64,000 nt of DNA from Mesorhizobium loti (GTDB lineage: Bacteria; Pseudomonadota; Alphaproteobacteria; Rhizobiales; Rhizobiaceae): NCBI GenBank assembly GCA_014189435.1, contig CP050293.1, forward strand, positions 2,609,001-2,673,000, in the 5' to 3' direction. Of this stretch, positions 1-9,395 are shown one piece after another. Under the pieces are notes generated by a model, which was not told the DNA's origin, made no database searches, and was given only the letters and a program-made list of their open reading frames with translations. Numbering within the stretch: the stretch's first letter is position 1; each line of letters opens with the position of its first letter. The position numbers and the translations under genes are program-made.

Positions 1-332
1 CATGCGCGGATCCGGCGCTCAAGTGTGCGGCGAATACCAGAATCGAGCTCGGGATGACGCTTGCAAAGCTCACGAAGAATGCCGACAGGGCGCAAGCCGG
101 GAGCGCTTTGCAGCATGGGAACCACCTCTTCGGTGAATATCCCTTCCAATGGATCAGGCCGACGTCGTTCGTGTTTGGCCTTCTTCTCGCTTGGTGGACG
201 GGGGTCTGATTCGATCCGATAACCAGTGGATGGGCTGAAACCTGATTTGGCGGCCGCGACAGGGACACTGTGCTTCTGGCGATTTTGCATATAGAGCCTC
301 GATTGTTGATCCGTGATGTGACTGCCGGACAT
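1..332 (-). CDS. IS21-like (IstA-type) transposase, N-terminal part, cut by window edge
   Basis: Reading the minus strand from an ATG at 332 gives an uninterrupted frame to the window edge, about 110 codons. It starts MSGSHITDQQSRLYMQNRQK and contains RIESDPRPPSEKKAKHERRR, then PMLQSAPGLRPVGILRELCK and RRTLERRIRA. These strings match, from memory, the N-terminal region of transposases with an integrase-type core that are annotated as IS21-like in rhizobia. The catalytic DDE part would lie to the left of the window. Another ATG four bases upstream opens a different, unrelated frame. Whether the element is intact cannot be judged here. Confidence 0.7.
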   Translation of the reverse strand, partial: MSGSHITDQQSRLYMQNRQKHSVPVAAAKSGFSPSTGYRIESDPRPPSEKKAKHERRRPDPLEGIFTEEVVPMLQSAPGLRPVGILRELCKRHPELDSGIRRTLERRIRA

Positions 333-389
333 TCATTCTTCCTTTGAGCGGGAAGAAGAAATGCACCCGACACATCGCGATCACCAGAC

Positions 390-476
390 GGCGTGAACCC
401 TATGTGGGTTCGCGCCGTCGCCAGGAACGTCCCTCCAGTCGGGCTACGCCCTCCCTCCGTGACGTCCCTGGCGACG
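390..476. repeat. Two nested inverted repeats between transposase remnants
   Basis: Positions 390-400 and 406-416 form an 11-bp hairpin with a 5-base loop and one G-T pair. Immediately after it, 416-431 pairs with 461-476 over 16 bp with one mismatch, around a 29-base loop. The repeats lie between the IS21-like gene and the IS630 remnant, so they may be insertion-sequence ends or a REP-like unit. No coding sequence is supported here. Confidence 0.55.
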
Positions 477-492
477 CTCCCATCCTGATTGA

Positions 493-873
493 CGCTCCTT
501 CCAGGTTGATTGCCGCGCCGTAGACGGTCCGATCAACGGCCAATGCTTCCGCGCCTATGTCGAGCAGCAGCTCATCACCGTGCTGAAGCCCCGCGATATC
601 GTCGTCATGGATAATCTGGGAAGCCATAAGTCGGCGGCCATCAGGCAGATGATCAAGGCTGCCGGCGCAAGGCTCTGGTACGTGCCGCCCTACTCTCCGG
701 ATCTCAATCCGATCGAGCAGGCCTTCGCAAAGATCAAACACTGGATGCGTCAGGCTCAGAAGCGCACCGTCGAGGACACTTGGCGCCACATCGGCCACCT
801 CGTCGAAACGATCGAGGCAGCCGAATGCAACAACTACTTCGTAAACGCCGGATACGCTTCCGTCAAAACGTGA
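493..873 (+). pseudogene. IS630-family transposase, C-terminal remnant
   Basis: The frame reads DCRAVDGPINGQCFRAYVEQ, then VVMDNLGSHKS and YVPPYSPDLNPIEQAFAKIK, ending in NNYFVNAGYASVKT. These are the DDE-core landmarks of IS630-type transposases: the second Asp sits in VMDN, and the terminal Glu in NPIE. An in-frame TGA at 490-492 closes the upstream side, and nothing before it resembles the N-terminal helix-turn-helix half. Only the C-terminal half survives. A GTG at 580 could start a 97-residue protein, but it would lack the first catalytic Asp. The element should be inactive. Confidence 0.85.
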
Positions 874-930
874 AACGCTCTAGCGAGCGGCGAGGTTTAA
901 CGGCTTCAACGAAATGTAACACTTGCTCTC

Positions 931-971
931 GAAGGCAGAGGTCACAGGTTCGCATCCTGCCTGGTGCATCA
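931..971 (+). other. Possible tRNA 3'-end remnant
   Basis: The stretch contains a T-arm-like element: acagg at 944-948, loop ttcgcat at 949-955, cctgc at 956-960, with one mismatched pair. An acceptor-like tail ctggtgcatca follows. In one frame it translates as SQVRILPGA, a signature often produced by tRNA 3' ends. No D-arm or matching 5' acceptor strand was found upstream and no proper CCA follows, so this is not a working tRNA. It could be an attachment-site half left by an integrated element. Confidence 0.35.
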
Positions 972-1218
972 TTTTGTATATGAATATCATGTAGTTAGCC
1001 GATAGTGATTCCCGCGGAAGGGCGCTAGTCTAGTCCTTCTCACGGAAGCATCACGGAAGCATGGTCACTGGTTCACATTTGATGCTCGGCATAACCGCCC
1101 TCGCATCGGCAGATCTTGATGACGAAGGGTGCGACGTAACCGATGTTGCTCTCTCGACCAGTTTCGTTCCATCGAGACTTGCTGGCTTCGAAGTTATCGC
1201 GGAAGAAATCGAGCTTCC

Positions 1219-2171
1219 CTAAGTGTGGAGCCTCAACAGGTTGTCCAGGGTTAGATCGAGGCGACTGATAGGTGGTTTGGACTTTAGGCTGCCGTGTGGG
1301 CGATGCCAATTGTATCTGTGCAGCCAGACAGGCAGTTCGGCGGCGCGGTGATCGGATGTCTGGTAGGCAATGGCATAGGCCCATTCTCGCAGCGCCGTCT
1401 GGATGAAGCGCTCGGCCTTGCCGTTGGTCTTGGGTGTATAGGGCCTTGTCCTGACATGCTTGAGGCCGAGATCGCGGCAGGCCTTGGCGAAGGTCTTCGA
1501 TCTGTAGCAGGAGCCGTTGTCGGTCATGACGCGCGCTATCGTGACGCCGAGACTGGCGTAGTAGGCGACCGCCGCCTTGAGAAAGGCGATGGCGCTCTCT
1601 TTGCGCTCGTCCGGCAGGATTTGCGAGAAGGCGATGCGCGAGGCGTCGTCGATGCAGACATGAACGAACTCCCAGCCGACGCCGCGCGACTTGCCCTTTG
1701 CGGATCGCCGGTGATGCGGTGCCCAACCCGTTCAAATCGCCCGAGTTTCTTGATGTCGATATGGATCATGTCGCCGGGATGCTCGCGCTCATAACGGCGA
1801 ACCGGCTCGGCCGGCTCGATATCTTTCAGCCGTGATAATCCAGCTCGCTTGAGAACTCGGCTGACAGTGGCGGGCGAGACGCCAACCTCCATGGCGATAT
1901 GCTTGCCGGTCCAACGTTGCCGCCGCAACGCCACGATGCGCTCGGCGATCGAGACAGCGGTGGCCTGTGGCATACGGGCGGGCCGCGAGGAACGGTCGAT
2001 CATGCCGGCCCGCCCTTCGGCCTTATAGCGCTCGACCCAGCGCGCCACGATCTTCGCCGACACGCCGTAGACGCGCGCCGCATGGGCTTGGGAAAGACGC
2101 CCCTCAATGACCGACAGCGCCATCTCCTCTCGACGCAGCGGCGTGAGACGGGCATTCTTGTAAATGTTCAT
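1219..2171 (-). pseudogene. IS481-family transposase, frameshifted
   Basis: From the ATG at 2171 the protein begins [20 protein letters not shown], with a helix-turn-helix (AARVYGVSAKIVARWVERYK) and a second HTH (MEVGVSPATVSRVLKRAGLS). The first core Asp lies in HIDIKKLGRF. Close to 1697, just after ITGDP, the reading moves to another frame. There it continues as WEFVHVCIDDASRIAFSQIL, VMTDNGSCYRS and TPKTNGKAERFIQ, down to LRLHT at 1219. IS481 transposases are normally a single ORF of about 310 residues, so a 1-base change has broken this copy. Programmed frameshifting is unlikely because no slippery run is evident. A candidate right terminal repeat lies near 2240-2260. Confidence 0.85.
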
Positions 2172-2285
2172 TCGGATCCTCCGGTGAGTGCTGCAGCGTG
2201 GTAACTCCAGTCTCCCCGGTCCGGTCCGAATGGACAACCTCCCGAAAGCTCACACCTAAGGCAATGCAAGACGGCTAGGACCGCT

Positions 2286-3365
2286 TCAGCCAACCGCCGC
2301 TGCCGACCGTTTGAATACGATAGTCACCCTCGTGCCCTCATTCGCACTCGAGTTGACCTCGAACTCCGCCTTGGCGTTCTCTGTCAGCGAGCGCGCGATC
2401 AGCGCGCCAAGCTTACCGGGCTTGGGCCAGGTTTCGCCCTCAGGCAGGCCGATCCCATCATCCGCGATGGTAACCCGGCAGCCATCGCCATTGACGATAC
2501 TGTGCAGCGTTATCGTGCCGCCCTCACGCCCTCTGAAGGCATGTTTGAGCGCATTGGTGAGCAGTTCGTTCACGACCAGCCCGGCTGGCATGGCAACGTT
2601 GATCGAGACCGGGTAGGTATCCACCTTCATGTCGAGGCGGATCCCTTCGACCGCATGCGAGGCCATGACCGCGGACGCGATTTGGCTGAGATATACGCCG
2701 AGATCGACCTCATCCTTCTGCTCGTCAGCCGACAGCGTCTGATAGAGGATCGCCAGTGCGTCGACACGGCCAGCGAGCCTCTCGAAGCGCTTCTGGTCCG
2801 GCTCGGGGGCGTTTCGGGTTTCGAGACGGATCAGCGCGGTGATCATCTGCAGGTTGTTTTTTACCCGATGCTGCAGCTCGCGCAGCAGCGTGTCCTTCTC
2901 GCGGACGCGCTCCTCCACTGATCGCGCGTCGGTCTCGCCATGGGCCGAGACGTCGACCAGCGCTACCAGCCGGAAGCAGATCTTGCCGTTGTCGTCCTCA
3001 ATGACGTTGGAATAGACGTCGACGATCGGTTGGTTTTCCTCTCGCTCCAGCCGAAACGTGCCGACGAAATCAGTTTCCTCGACCACGGCCTCGACGAGCG
3101 GTCGGTCCTTCTGCTGGTGGATACCGACGCCGGAAAGCGCCGCCCAGTTTTCCCGGGTAAGCTTCGCCGCCTTGACGCCTGACAGTTTCTCGAATTCCGG
3201 ATTGGCATAAACGACGCGCTCCTTAGCACCCAGGTCCGAGACGGCGATCGCGATGGGCACCTGGTCGAGGAACTTCTTAAATTGTTCACTTTCAAGCGCG
3301 GTGGCAAGGTCAGGTGTATCGAGCAATTGCTCGACCGACTGGGCTTTCTCTGGATCGGATGTCAT
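2286..3365 (-). CDS. Sensor histidine kinase, PAS plus HisKA_2 type
   Basis: The protein has 359 residues from the ATG at 3365. Residues about 30-140 form a PAS domain (FLDQVPIAIAVSDL, YANPEFEKLSG). The HisKA_2 phosphoacceptor motif LRELQHRVKNNLQMI follows, with the probable phospho-His at 166. The HATPase part shows NELLTNALKHAF and the DDGIGLP G-box. No transmembrane segment is seen, so it is probably a cytoplasmic sensor. Alphaproteobacterial HisKA_2/HWE kinases often act in the general stress response or light sensing. No response regulator is adjacent, so partner and signal are unknown. A longer frame to 3533 exists, but its extra N-terminus looks non-coding. Confidence 0.85.
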   Translation of the reverse strand: MTSDPEKAQSVEQLLDTPDLATALESEQFKKFLDQVPIAIAVSDLGAKERVVYANPEFEKLSGVKAAKLTRENWAALSGVGIHQQKDRPLVEAVVEETDFVGTFRLEREENQPIVDVYSNVIEDDNGKICFRLVALVDVSAHGETDARSVEERVREKDTLLRELQHRVKNNLQMITALIRLETRNAPEPDQKRFERLAGRVDALAILYQTLSADEQKDEVDLGVYLSQIASAVMASHAVEGIRLDMKVDTYPVSINVAMPAGLVVNELLTNALKHAFRGREGGTITLHSIVNGDGCRVTIADDGIGLPEGETWPKPGKLGALIARSLTENAKAEFEVNSSANEGTRVTIVFKRSAAAVG

Positions 3366-3624
3366 CTGCGAGACCCCGTACTGTGTATGAGCGCCACCAA
3401 TATCAACGATGGGCTCCGCCTGCCATCGCCAAACCCGCACTGGGGTCTCCAGTCGACTCTTCACGCGCCGCTTGTGCATGCAAACCAGACGTGCGCCAGA
3501 CGCCGACGGCCGTTTCCGGCGCCCTCCTGACATTCAGCCATTTGCCATTAGACACACATTACGTCGTTTGCAAACCAAGATCGGCCTCGGAGAACGACGT
3601 TCGTTGCTTAACCTCACCCAGCCG

Positions 3625-3867
3625 TCAGGGCTGGACCAAACCGGCACAACGGGCCGCTTTCAAGAAGGCCCGTCTTGCATGTTGCGCAGCCCGCCAACCG
3701 TCCAAGGAGTCGCGGCAAGCGCGGCAGGCTGCCTGAGCTTGGTCCTCTCGCCCATTCTGGCCATTGGTTGTGAAGGCACTCGAGCGCTTCCCAGGAACTG
3801 GCAACGATGCGCCCCTTGCGGATTTCAGGCGCAGTCTCGCTGGTTCGGGAAATCTAATATCCCTCAT
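3625..3867 (-). pseudogene. DUF982 gene with two compensating frameshifts
   Basis: The ATG at 3867 follows a strong ribosome site (GGAGGAAACT), and an 80-codon frame stays open. Residues 1-17 and the end (ACRACRDSLDGWRAAQHARR, then AFLKAARCAGLV) look like DUF982. The middle does not. A second frame over the middle reads RIVASSWEALECLHNQWPEW, which is the missing DUF982 core. One shift near 3815 and a reverse shift near 3740 would restore a normal protein. Either this is a decaying paralogue that still makes a scrambled product, or the sequence has errors. It lies upstream, on the same strand, of the kinase gene. Confidence 0.65.
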
Positions 3868-3891
3868 AGTTTCCTCCGATCTACCGATCGA

Positions 3892-4209
3892 TTACACAAG
3901 TCTCCTGTGCCCTCCCGAAGCGATTCCCAAGGCGCCGACTGCCTTGGCCGCGACGATCTCTCCTGCGGCCGGTACAAGCAAATCCATGCGGCGGGCGAAG
4001 GCAACGAAAGTGCTACGAGCGGTTTCGGCATCCACCTCGCCGGCGAGGGCTGCCCTGCAGGCATTGAGCGCGACGCCATGAGTAGCGTCCCGCTTCGATG
4101 GCGGCCATTCATCCAGCAGGACGAAAGCCTCTTTTACGCTTTGAATGTCGGTCGGAAACCCAAGACCCACGAGCACCCTCACGGGATGCTGAAACTGATT
4201 GTGTTCCAA
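3892..4209 (-). CDS. DUF982 domain protein
   Basis: This 105-residue protein starts at a TTG at 4209, supported by GGAGG five bases upstream. It carries typical DUF982 features: FQHPVRVLVGLGFPTDIQSV, then VKEAFVLLDEWPPSKR, ALNACRAALAGEVDAETARS and FVAFARRMDLL. DUF982 proteins are small, mostly rhizobial and of unknown function, usually in several copies. It lies in a run of minus-strand genes downstream of groES-groEL. Similar copies occur at 8481 and 11102, with broken ones at 3625 and perhaps 8329. Confidence 0.8.
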   Translation of the reverse strand: MEHNQFQHPVRVLVGLGFPTDIQSVKEAFVLLDEWPPSKRDATHGVALNACRAALAGEVDAETARSTFVAFARRMDLLVPAAGEIVAAKAVGALGIASGGHRRLV

Positions 4210-4234
4210 GTTTTCCTCCGTTTACGTGGTTAGT

Positions 4235-4540
4235 TCAATCGATCGGAAGCCTGCTCACGTCGCGTTGCGCGAAAGGTTGGCGTACACAGCGCCTAAGCCT
4301 ATCGAACTCCCGTTTGCTGCAGGGGGGGCCTTTGCTGTCGGTGAGACACCGCGCGGCCAGAAACATCACCGTGTATGTTGCTTTGCGCCGATCCCAACCC
4401 GCGTATTCCGCCCTATCAAGGAGTTCCGATAGAACCGGGTCTAGCGCGGTTTTCAGATCCGCTTCGTAGTTCAGGTCGGTGGCCGCTCGCGAGGGCGGCG
4501 GGATCACTTCTAGTTTCATCATGTTCATGGCGTCACCCAT
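4235..4540 (-). CDS. Conserved small rhizobial protein
   Basis: This is a 101-residue protein. The central part (LKTALDPVLSELLDRAEYAG, WDRRKATYTVMFLAARCL) resembles small unnamed rhizobial proteins that share an AGWDRRKA-type motif. It begins just after the hairpin that follows groEL and reads in the same direction, so it could be expressed by read-through from groESL. ATGs at 4540, 4528, 4522 and 4519 are all possible starts. No function can be assigned. Confidence 0.6.
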   Translation of the reverse strand: MGDAMNMMKLEVIPPPSRAATDLNYEADLKTALDPVLSELLDRAEYAGWDRRKATYTVMFLAARCLTDSKGPPCSKREFDRLRRCVRQPFAQRDVSRLPID

Positions 4541-4549
4541 CTGTCAGGG

Positions 4550-4575
4550 GTGTCCGCGCCCACGGGCGCGGACAC
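4550..4575 (-). terminator. Hairpin after groEL
   Basis: A perfect 12-bp inverted repeat (4550-4561 with 4564-4575) lies 11 bases past the groEL stop codon. It is very GC-rich and has no clear T run on the minus strand. It could stabilise the groESL mRNA or act as an attenuating terminator before the next gene. Confidence 0.6.
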
Positions 4576-4586
4576 GGCTGTTCCCG

Positions 4587-6218
<1,632 letters not shown>

Positions 6219-6264
6219 TCAACTCCTTCCTTTAAGGCAGCATTTTGACTGATTAAGACCCCGA

Positions 6265-6579
6265 TCAGGCAGCCTTCCTAGCCAGGACTTCGGCCTCGAC
6301 CACGCCCATGACGTCGGATTCCTTCATGATCAGCAAATGCTCGCCATTGAGCCTGATCTCCGTGCCGGACCATTTGCCGAACAGGATACGGTCGCCAACC
6401 TTGACGTCGAGCGGTTGCAATTGGCCGCTCTCGTCGCGGGCGCCCGGACCGGCGGCGATCACCTCGCCTTCCTGCGGCTTTTCCTTGGCGGTGTCGGGGA
6501 TGATGATGCCGCCGGCCGTCTTTTCCTCGGCCTCGATGCGGCGCACCAGGATACGATCGTGCAATGGACGGAACGTCAT
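6265..6579 (-). CDS. groES: Co-chaperonin GroES (10 kDa)
   Basis: GroES caps the GroEL cavity as a heptameric lid. The 104-residue product has the usual order: [20 protein letters not shown], the mobile loop [18 protein letters not shown], then [20 protein letters not shown] and [14 protein letters not shown]. An AAGGAG ribosome site lies eight bases before the ATG at 6579. It is the promoter-proximal gene of the groESL operon. A degenerate CIRCE-like repeat lies about 150 bases upstream. Confidence 0.98.
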   Translation of the reverse strand: MTFRPLHDRILVRRIEAEEKTAGGIIIPDTAKEKPQEGEVIAAGPGARDESGQLQPLDVKVGDRILFGKWSGTEIRLNGEHLLIMKESDVMGVVEAEVLARKAA

Positions 6580-6730
6580 GTCGTTCTCCTTATGGACAAA
6601 CAGTGTTTAAGAAGCTCCTCCGCGCCGCATCCGAAGCGGGCCCGGCGCGGAACGCGCGACCCTTTCGGCACCGCGCGCATATCGAGCTAGTTTTGCGATT
6701 TTGATGTTTCAAGAGGTCGCTCAAAAAATT

Positions 6731-6758
6731 TTGACACTCGGGCCGACAGGGGTGCTAG
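6731..6758. promoter_or_regulatory. Degenerate CIRCE-like inverted repeat upstream of groES
   Basis: TTGACACTC at 6731-6739 and GGGTGCTAG at 6750-6758 are separated by 10 bases. They resemble the CIRCE operator (TTAGCACTC, nine bases, GAGTGCTAA) bound by HrcA, but each arm has mismatches and the spacing is one base too long. Its place ahead of groESL fits. It may be a weak or vestigial HrcA site, with RpoH control instead. Confidence 0.35.
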
Positions 6759-6916
6759 CGCCATGGATTCATGCAGCTATTTGCTCATCACACCCGCGTT
6801 TCATGTCTTGAAATTTTGCCGGACCTCTACATAATTTTCTGGCTGGTTGGAGTCCCCAAGGGGGTCACTGCAATCAACACGATGCCAAGGAGATTGTTAG
6901 GAAACGGAGACCATCG

Positions 6917-7264
6917 ATGGAACGAACCTTGTCGAAAAACATCCCCTCGATCGCCCCTGAAACCTCTGATCTTTCCCTTGACCGCCTGCTGTTCCCGGCG
7001 CGGCATTTTAATCACCCCGACGAGGTGGTAGGCGACCGCACGCTCGATATTCAGGAAAAGCGCGCCATCCTTGCCTCATGGGCGTCGGATGCTTGTGCTG
7101 TCGAATCCATGCCTGCGCTGCGAAAGCCGCCGGGTGCTGCGGGGCCGGTGACGTTTAATGCCGTCATGGCTGCACTTCGCCGCCTGGACGACATCCGCGC
7201 AGACGTTGCCTGTGACTTCAAGGACCGGCGGGATCGAGAACGCCCACAAAGACTTGATGCTTGA
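6917..7264 (+). CDS. Conserved rhizobial hypothetical protein
   Basis: This is a 115-residue soluble protein. It contains LLFPARHFNHPDEVVGDRTL, EKRAILASWASDACAVESMP and LRKPPGAAGPVTF, a pattern that recurs in small rhizobial proteins near stress genes. Function is unknown. GGAGA lies nine bases before the ATG. It is divergent from groES and 24 bases upstream of the broken Usg-like gene, with which it may have formed an operon. Confidence 0.7.
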   Translation: MERTLSKNIPSIAPETSDLSLDRLLFPARHFNHPDEVVGDRTLDIQEKRAILASWASDACAVESMPALRKPPGAAGPVTFNAVMAALRRLDDIRADVACDFKDRRDRERPQRLDA

Positions 7265-7287
7265 ACGTGCCTGAGAAGGAGAGACGC

Positions 7288-7571
7288 ATGGTCAGCGACG
7301 CATCGTCAGCAGGGAATTCCGGCTGCAGATCGAGGGCTACGGTCTCACAACTGCGGAGATCCACTACCACCTTCCAGATCATCCAAGCCTTTTGCAGCTC
7401 TACGTCTGGCAGGAATACGATCTCGCACCGGAATTCCCGACGCTGAAAGGGGTTCTGGATTACTGGGAGCGCGAACTCGAAGGCGCGCTCCATTCCGTGC
7501 GCGTCGCCCATCACCGCCTGATCCGGTCTTCCGAATGGCAGGCTGTAGACGGCATCTTCACAATTCAATAG
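7288..7571 (+). pseudogene. Usg-like gene with N-terminal frameshift
   Basis: After AAGGAGAGACGC an ATG at 7288 reads MVSDASSAG and then loses sense. One frame over, the sequence reads EFRLQIEGYGLTTAEIHYHL, PDHPSLLQLYVWQEYDLAPE, then ELEGALHSVRVAHHRLIRSS and AVDGIFTIQ to a TAG at 7571. That is a good match in order and length to alphaproteobacterial Usg-like proteins (about 90 residues, unknown function). A single missing base near 7315 explains the break. It is either a recent pseudogene or a sequencing error. The 3' end is partly duplicated near 8960-8987. Confidence 0.75.
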
Positions 7572-7640
7572 CCGGCGCCCCGGGTCCGCTCGGGCCGGGT
7601 GCGGCAGTTCGCCGTCGTCAGGCTATTGGTCAAGACCGTC
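7563..7640 (-). repeat. Degenerate copy of the 3' end of the gene at 8978-9232
   Basis: The motif attcaatagccggcgcc occurs at 7563 and again, with one base fewer in the following C run, at 8975. In both places it joins a Usg-like tail to the reversed end of a small gene. Here the minus strand encodes DDGELPHPARADPG, comparable with EEDLADPAKAGPGAGY of the intact gene, but it is frameshifted. The next 180 bases up to 7826 show no recognisable gene. Confidence 0.5.
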
Positions 7641-7825
7641 GCACCAAATCCCTCTTTGTTGACGCTGATGGCGGTGTGCAGCAGCCATAACGCCAATAAA
7701 GCCAATGCGCCCGCTTCGGTCAGTTTTGATGGACGGACGATAACGCAGGGTTCGTAGCGCCACTCCGGGACTTCGCGGCGGGTTCTCCAACAACGGAAGC
7801 GCGGTTGCCGTTCGCCGTCGGTGGG

Positions 7826-8008
7826 TTAGTGCGTCCGATTTCCCGGAAATTGTGATCGCGCCATTTGGCGGTTGAATGCCGCAGCTTCCTCAGCAGTATC
7901 GAAGGCCCGTGCCGTCACGGTGCCGTCAGCTGCCAGAATGACCGCAAGAAAAGGTAATCCGTGCGCTGGCGGGTTGTACACGGAGTATGTAGTGTTCGCC
8001 GTTTTCAT
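7826..8008 (-). CDS. Small hypothetical protein
   Basis: A 60-residue frame reads MKTANTTYSVYNPPAHGLPF, then LAVILAADGTVTARAFDTAE and EAAAFNRQMARSQFPGNRTH. Composition and codon use look like a real rhizobial gene, and the compact strand-rich layout resembles short stress-cluster proteins. No family is recognised. The 320 bases that follow to 8328 contain no convincing gene. Confidence 0.5.
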   Translation of the reverse strand: MKTANTTYSVYNPPAHGLPFLAVILAADGTVTARAFDTAEEAAAFNRQMARSQFPGNRTH

Positions 8009-8328
8009 ATTCTTATTGTACTGATCTATTGCGAATTTCCAAGTGCAAAATGTATCGGATACTTATTTTGGGAGAACTCCATGGCATCGTGCCGATCTTC
8101 TACCAAAAGATCGCGCAATCGGCGGCAGCGCCGCGGGATAGGAGGCCGCCGTGGATGCTACGCTCCAGCCGGCGATGACGTTCTCCCATTCGAACCACCA
8201 TGCGGGACGGGAGCGGGTATGGACGGTGCTGCTGTTCGTCTCGTCAGCCCCTTGAACTGAAAAGACGTGTTTCCAATCTTTTTCCTGTGCGCCAAGTGCG
8301 GCTTGCCGGATAGGAGCAGAAGGATCGC

Positions 8329-8480
8329 ATGGAAACGATCTTCTTTGAATATCCCGTTTCCGTCCTGATTTGCGGTGGCGTTCGCCAAGCTCGTCGGGAT
8401 GCTTTTGCCGGGAACACACATCATTGCCGCGCACGGTGGTCAGGATCAGTTGCCGCTCAAGGTTTTGAAGGGAGGTCACC
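8329..8480 (+). pseudogene. Possible truncated DUF982 start
   Basis: An ATG preceded by AAGGAT opens METIFFEYPVSVLICGGVRQ. This resembles the first residues of the DUF982 proteins here (MEHNQFQHPVRVLVGLGFP and MESTTFKQPVFVRDDGYG). The frame then runs into sequence unlike the family and overlaps the start of the intact gene at 8481. It is probably a duplicated and eroded 5' end. Confidence 0.3.
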
Positions 8481-8795
8481 ATGGAAAGTACGACGTTCAA
8501 ACAGCCGGTTTTTGTAAGAGACGACGGCTATGGTCTCCAAAAGATCGGCTGTGTCATGGATGCGATAGAGTTTCTGGAAGAATGGCCGGTTGAAAGGCGG
8601 GGCCTCCTCCAGGCAGCGGCGTGTGATACATGCTACTCCGCCTACGATGGTCGGAAGTCTGCCGAGGCGGCGAACAAGGCCTTTACGACTTGGGCACGTA
8701 GGGTCGGTGTCATCGAGGACCTGCCCGCGGCGCCGCCGTGGATGACAGGGCCGAAGATCAGCAGTGCGGATCATCTTTTAGAAAGTGACGGCTAA
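8481..8795 (+). CDS. DUF982 domain protein
   Basis: This 104-residue protein has an excellent ribosome site (GGGAGGTCACC) before the ATG. Family features are MESTTFKQPVFVRDDGYG, VMDAIEFLEEWPVERRGLLQ, AAACDTCYSAYDGRKSAEAA and NKAFTTWARRVGVI. DUF982 function is unknown. This is one of three intact copies in 7.5 kb, all placed among heat-shock genes, which suggests but does not prove a stress link. Confidence 0.8.
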   Translation: MESTTFKQPVFVRDDGYGLQKIGCVMDAIEFLEEWPVERRGLLQAAACDTCYSAYDGRKSAEAANKAFTTWARRVGVIEDLPAAPPWMTGPKISSADHLLESDG

Positions 8796-8977
8796 ATCCG
8801 CTGCGGCGGTAATCATACCGCCTCAGCATCGGAGCGGCGTGTCTTCGGAGCACGGGCGAAGGCCGAGACCCTTGTTGCCTTTTCATGCGGTTCGAATGCC
8901 TTCTTCGGCAGAAGCAACTTGCCAGGCGGATCGCGCGATTGAGCGCGTCTGCCTGGACCTGGACGGCACGTCACGAT

Positions 8978-9232
8978 TCAATAGCCGGCGCCCGGGCCTG
9001 CTTTGGCCGGGTCCGCCAGGTCTTCTTCGTCGGGCTCAATCAGGTCGATTAGAGCTGCCACCCGCGTTCCCGGCAGCGGTCGGCCTTGGTTGATCAACGC
9101 CTCGTCACCAAAAGCCCATGCCCATGCCTCTCTCAACTCTTCAAGCGAGGCACCGGACGCGATGATTTCCGCAATCGTCGCGTTGTCCATGGGTCCGAGG
9201 ACCGAGACAACGTCTTCGCGAGTCATAGCCAT
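8978..9232 (-). CDS. Small acidic conserved hypothetical protein
   Basis: The 84-residue product starts at the ATG at 9232, with AGGAGG six bases upstream. It reads MAMTREDVVSVLGPMDNATI, then AEIIASGASLEELREAWAWA and ALIDLIEPDEEDLADPAKAG. It looks like a small alpha-helical protein; similar proteins occur in rhizobia but have no named function. Its 3' end abuts a leftover of a Usg-like gene, the same arrangement as near 7571. It is divergent from the hsp20 gene at 9481. Confidence 0.7.
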   Translation of the reverse strand: MAMTREDVVSVLGPMDNATIAEIIASGASLEELREAWAWAFGDEALINQGRPLPGTRVAALIDLIEPDEEDLADPAKAGPGAGY

Positions 9233-9395
9233 CGTTTCCTCCTTCCAATATCCGCGAACTAGATGGGCATTTGAGAGAGTGCTTTCCAGCAGCGCCGACC
9301 TTTGAATGCGCGTACCGACAGACACTGATTGCTCCCGAAAACTGATTCCGAAACCCCTTGACGTTGCGCAAATCGATTCCCAGCTTTTTAATCGT

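Noticed and set aside
1019-1070. Short direct repeat tcacggaagca twice
   Set aside because: It is only an 11-base tandem pair next to IS debris and no function follows from it.
3409-4233. 274-codon plus-strand frame
   Set aside because: It runs opposite two DUF982 reading frames that have ribosome sites and family motifs.
8063-8500. 145-codon minus-strand frame
   Set aside because: It lies in a low-information stretch and overlaps the ribosome site of the intact DUF982 gene; no family pattern is visible.
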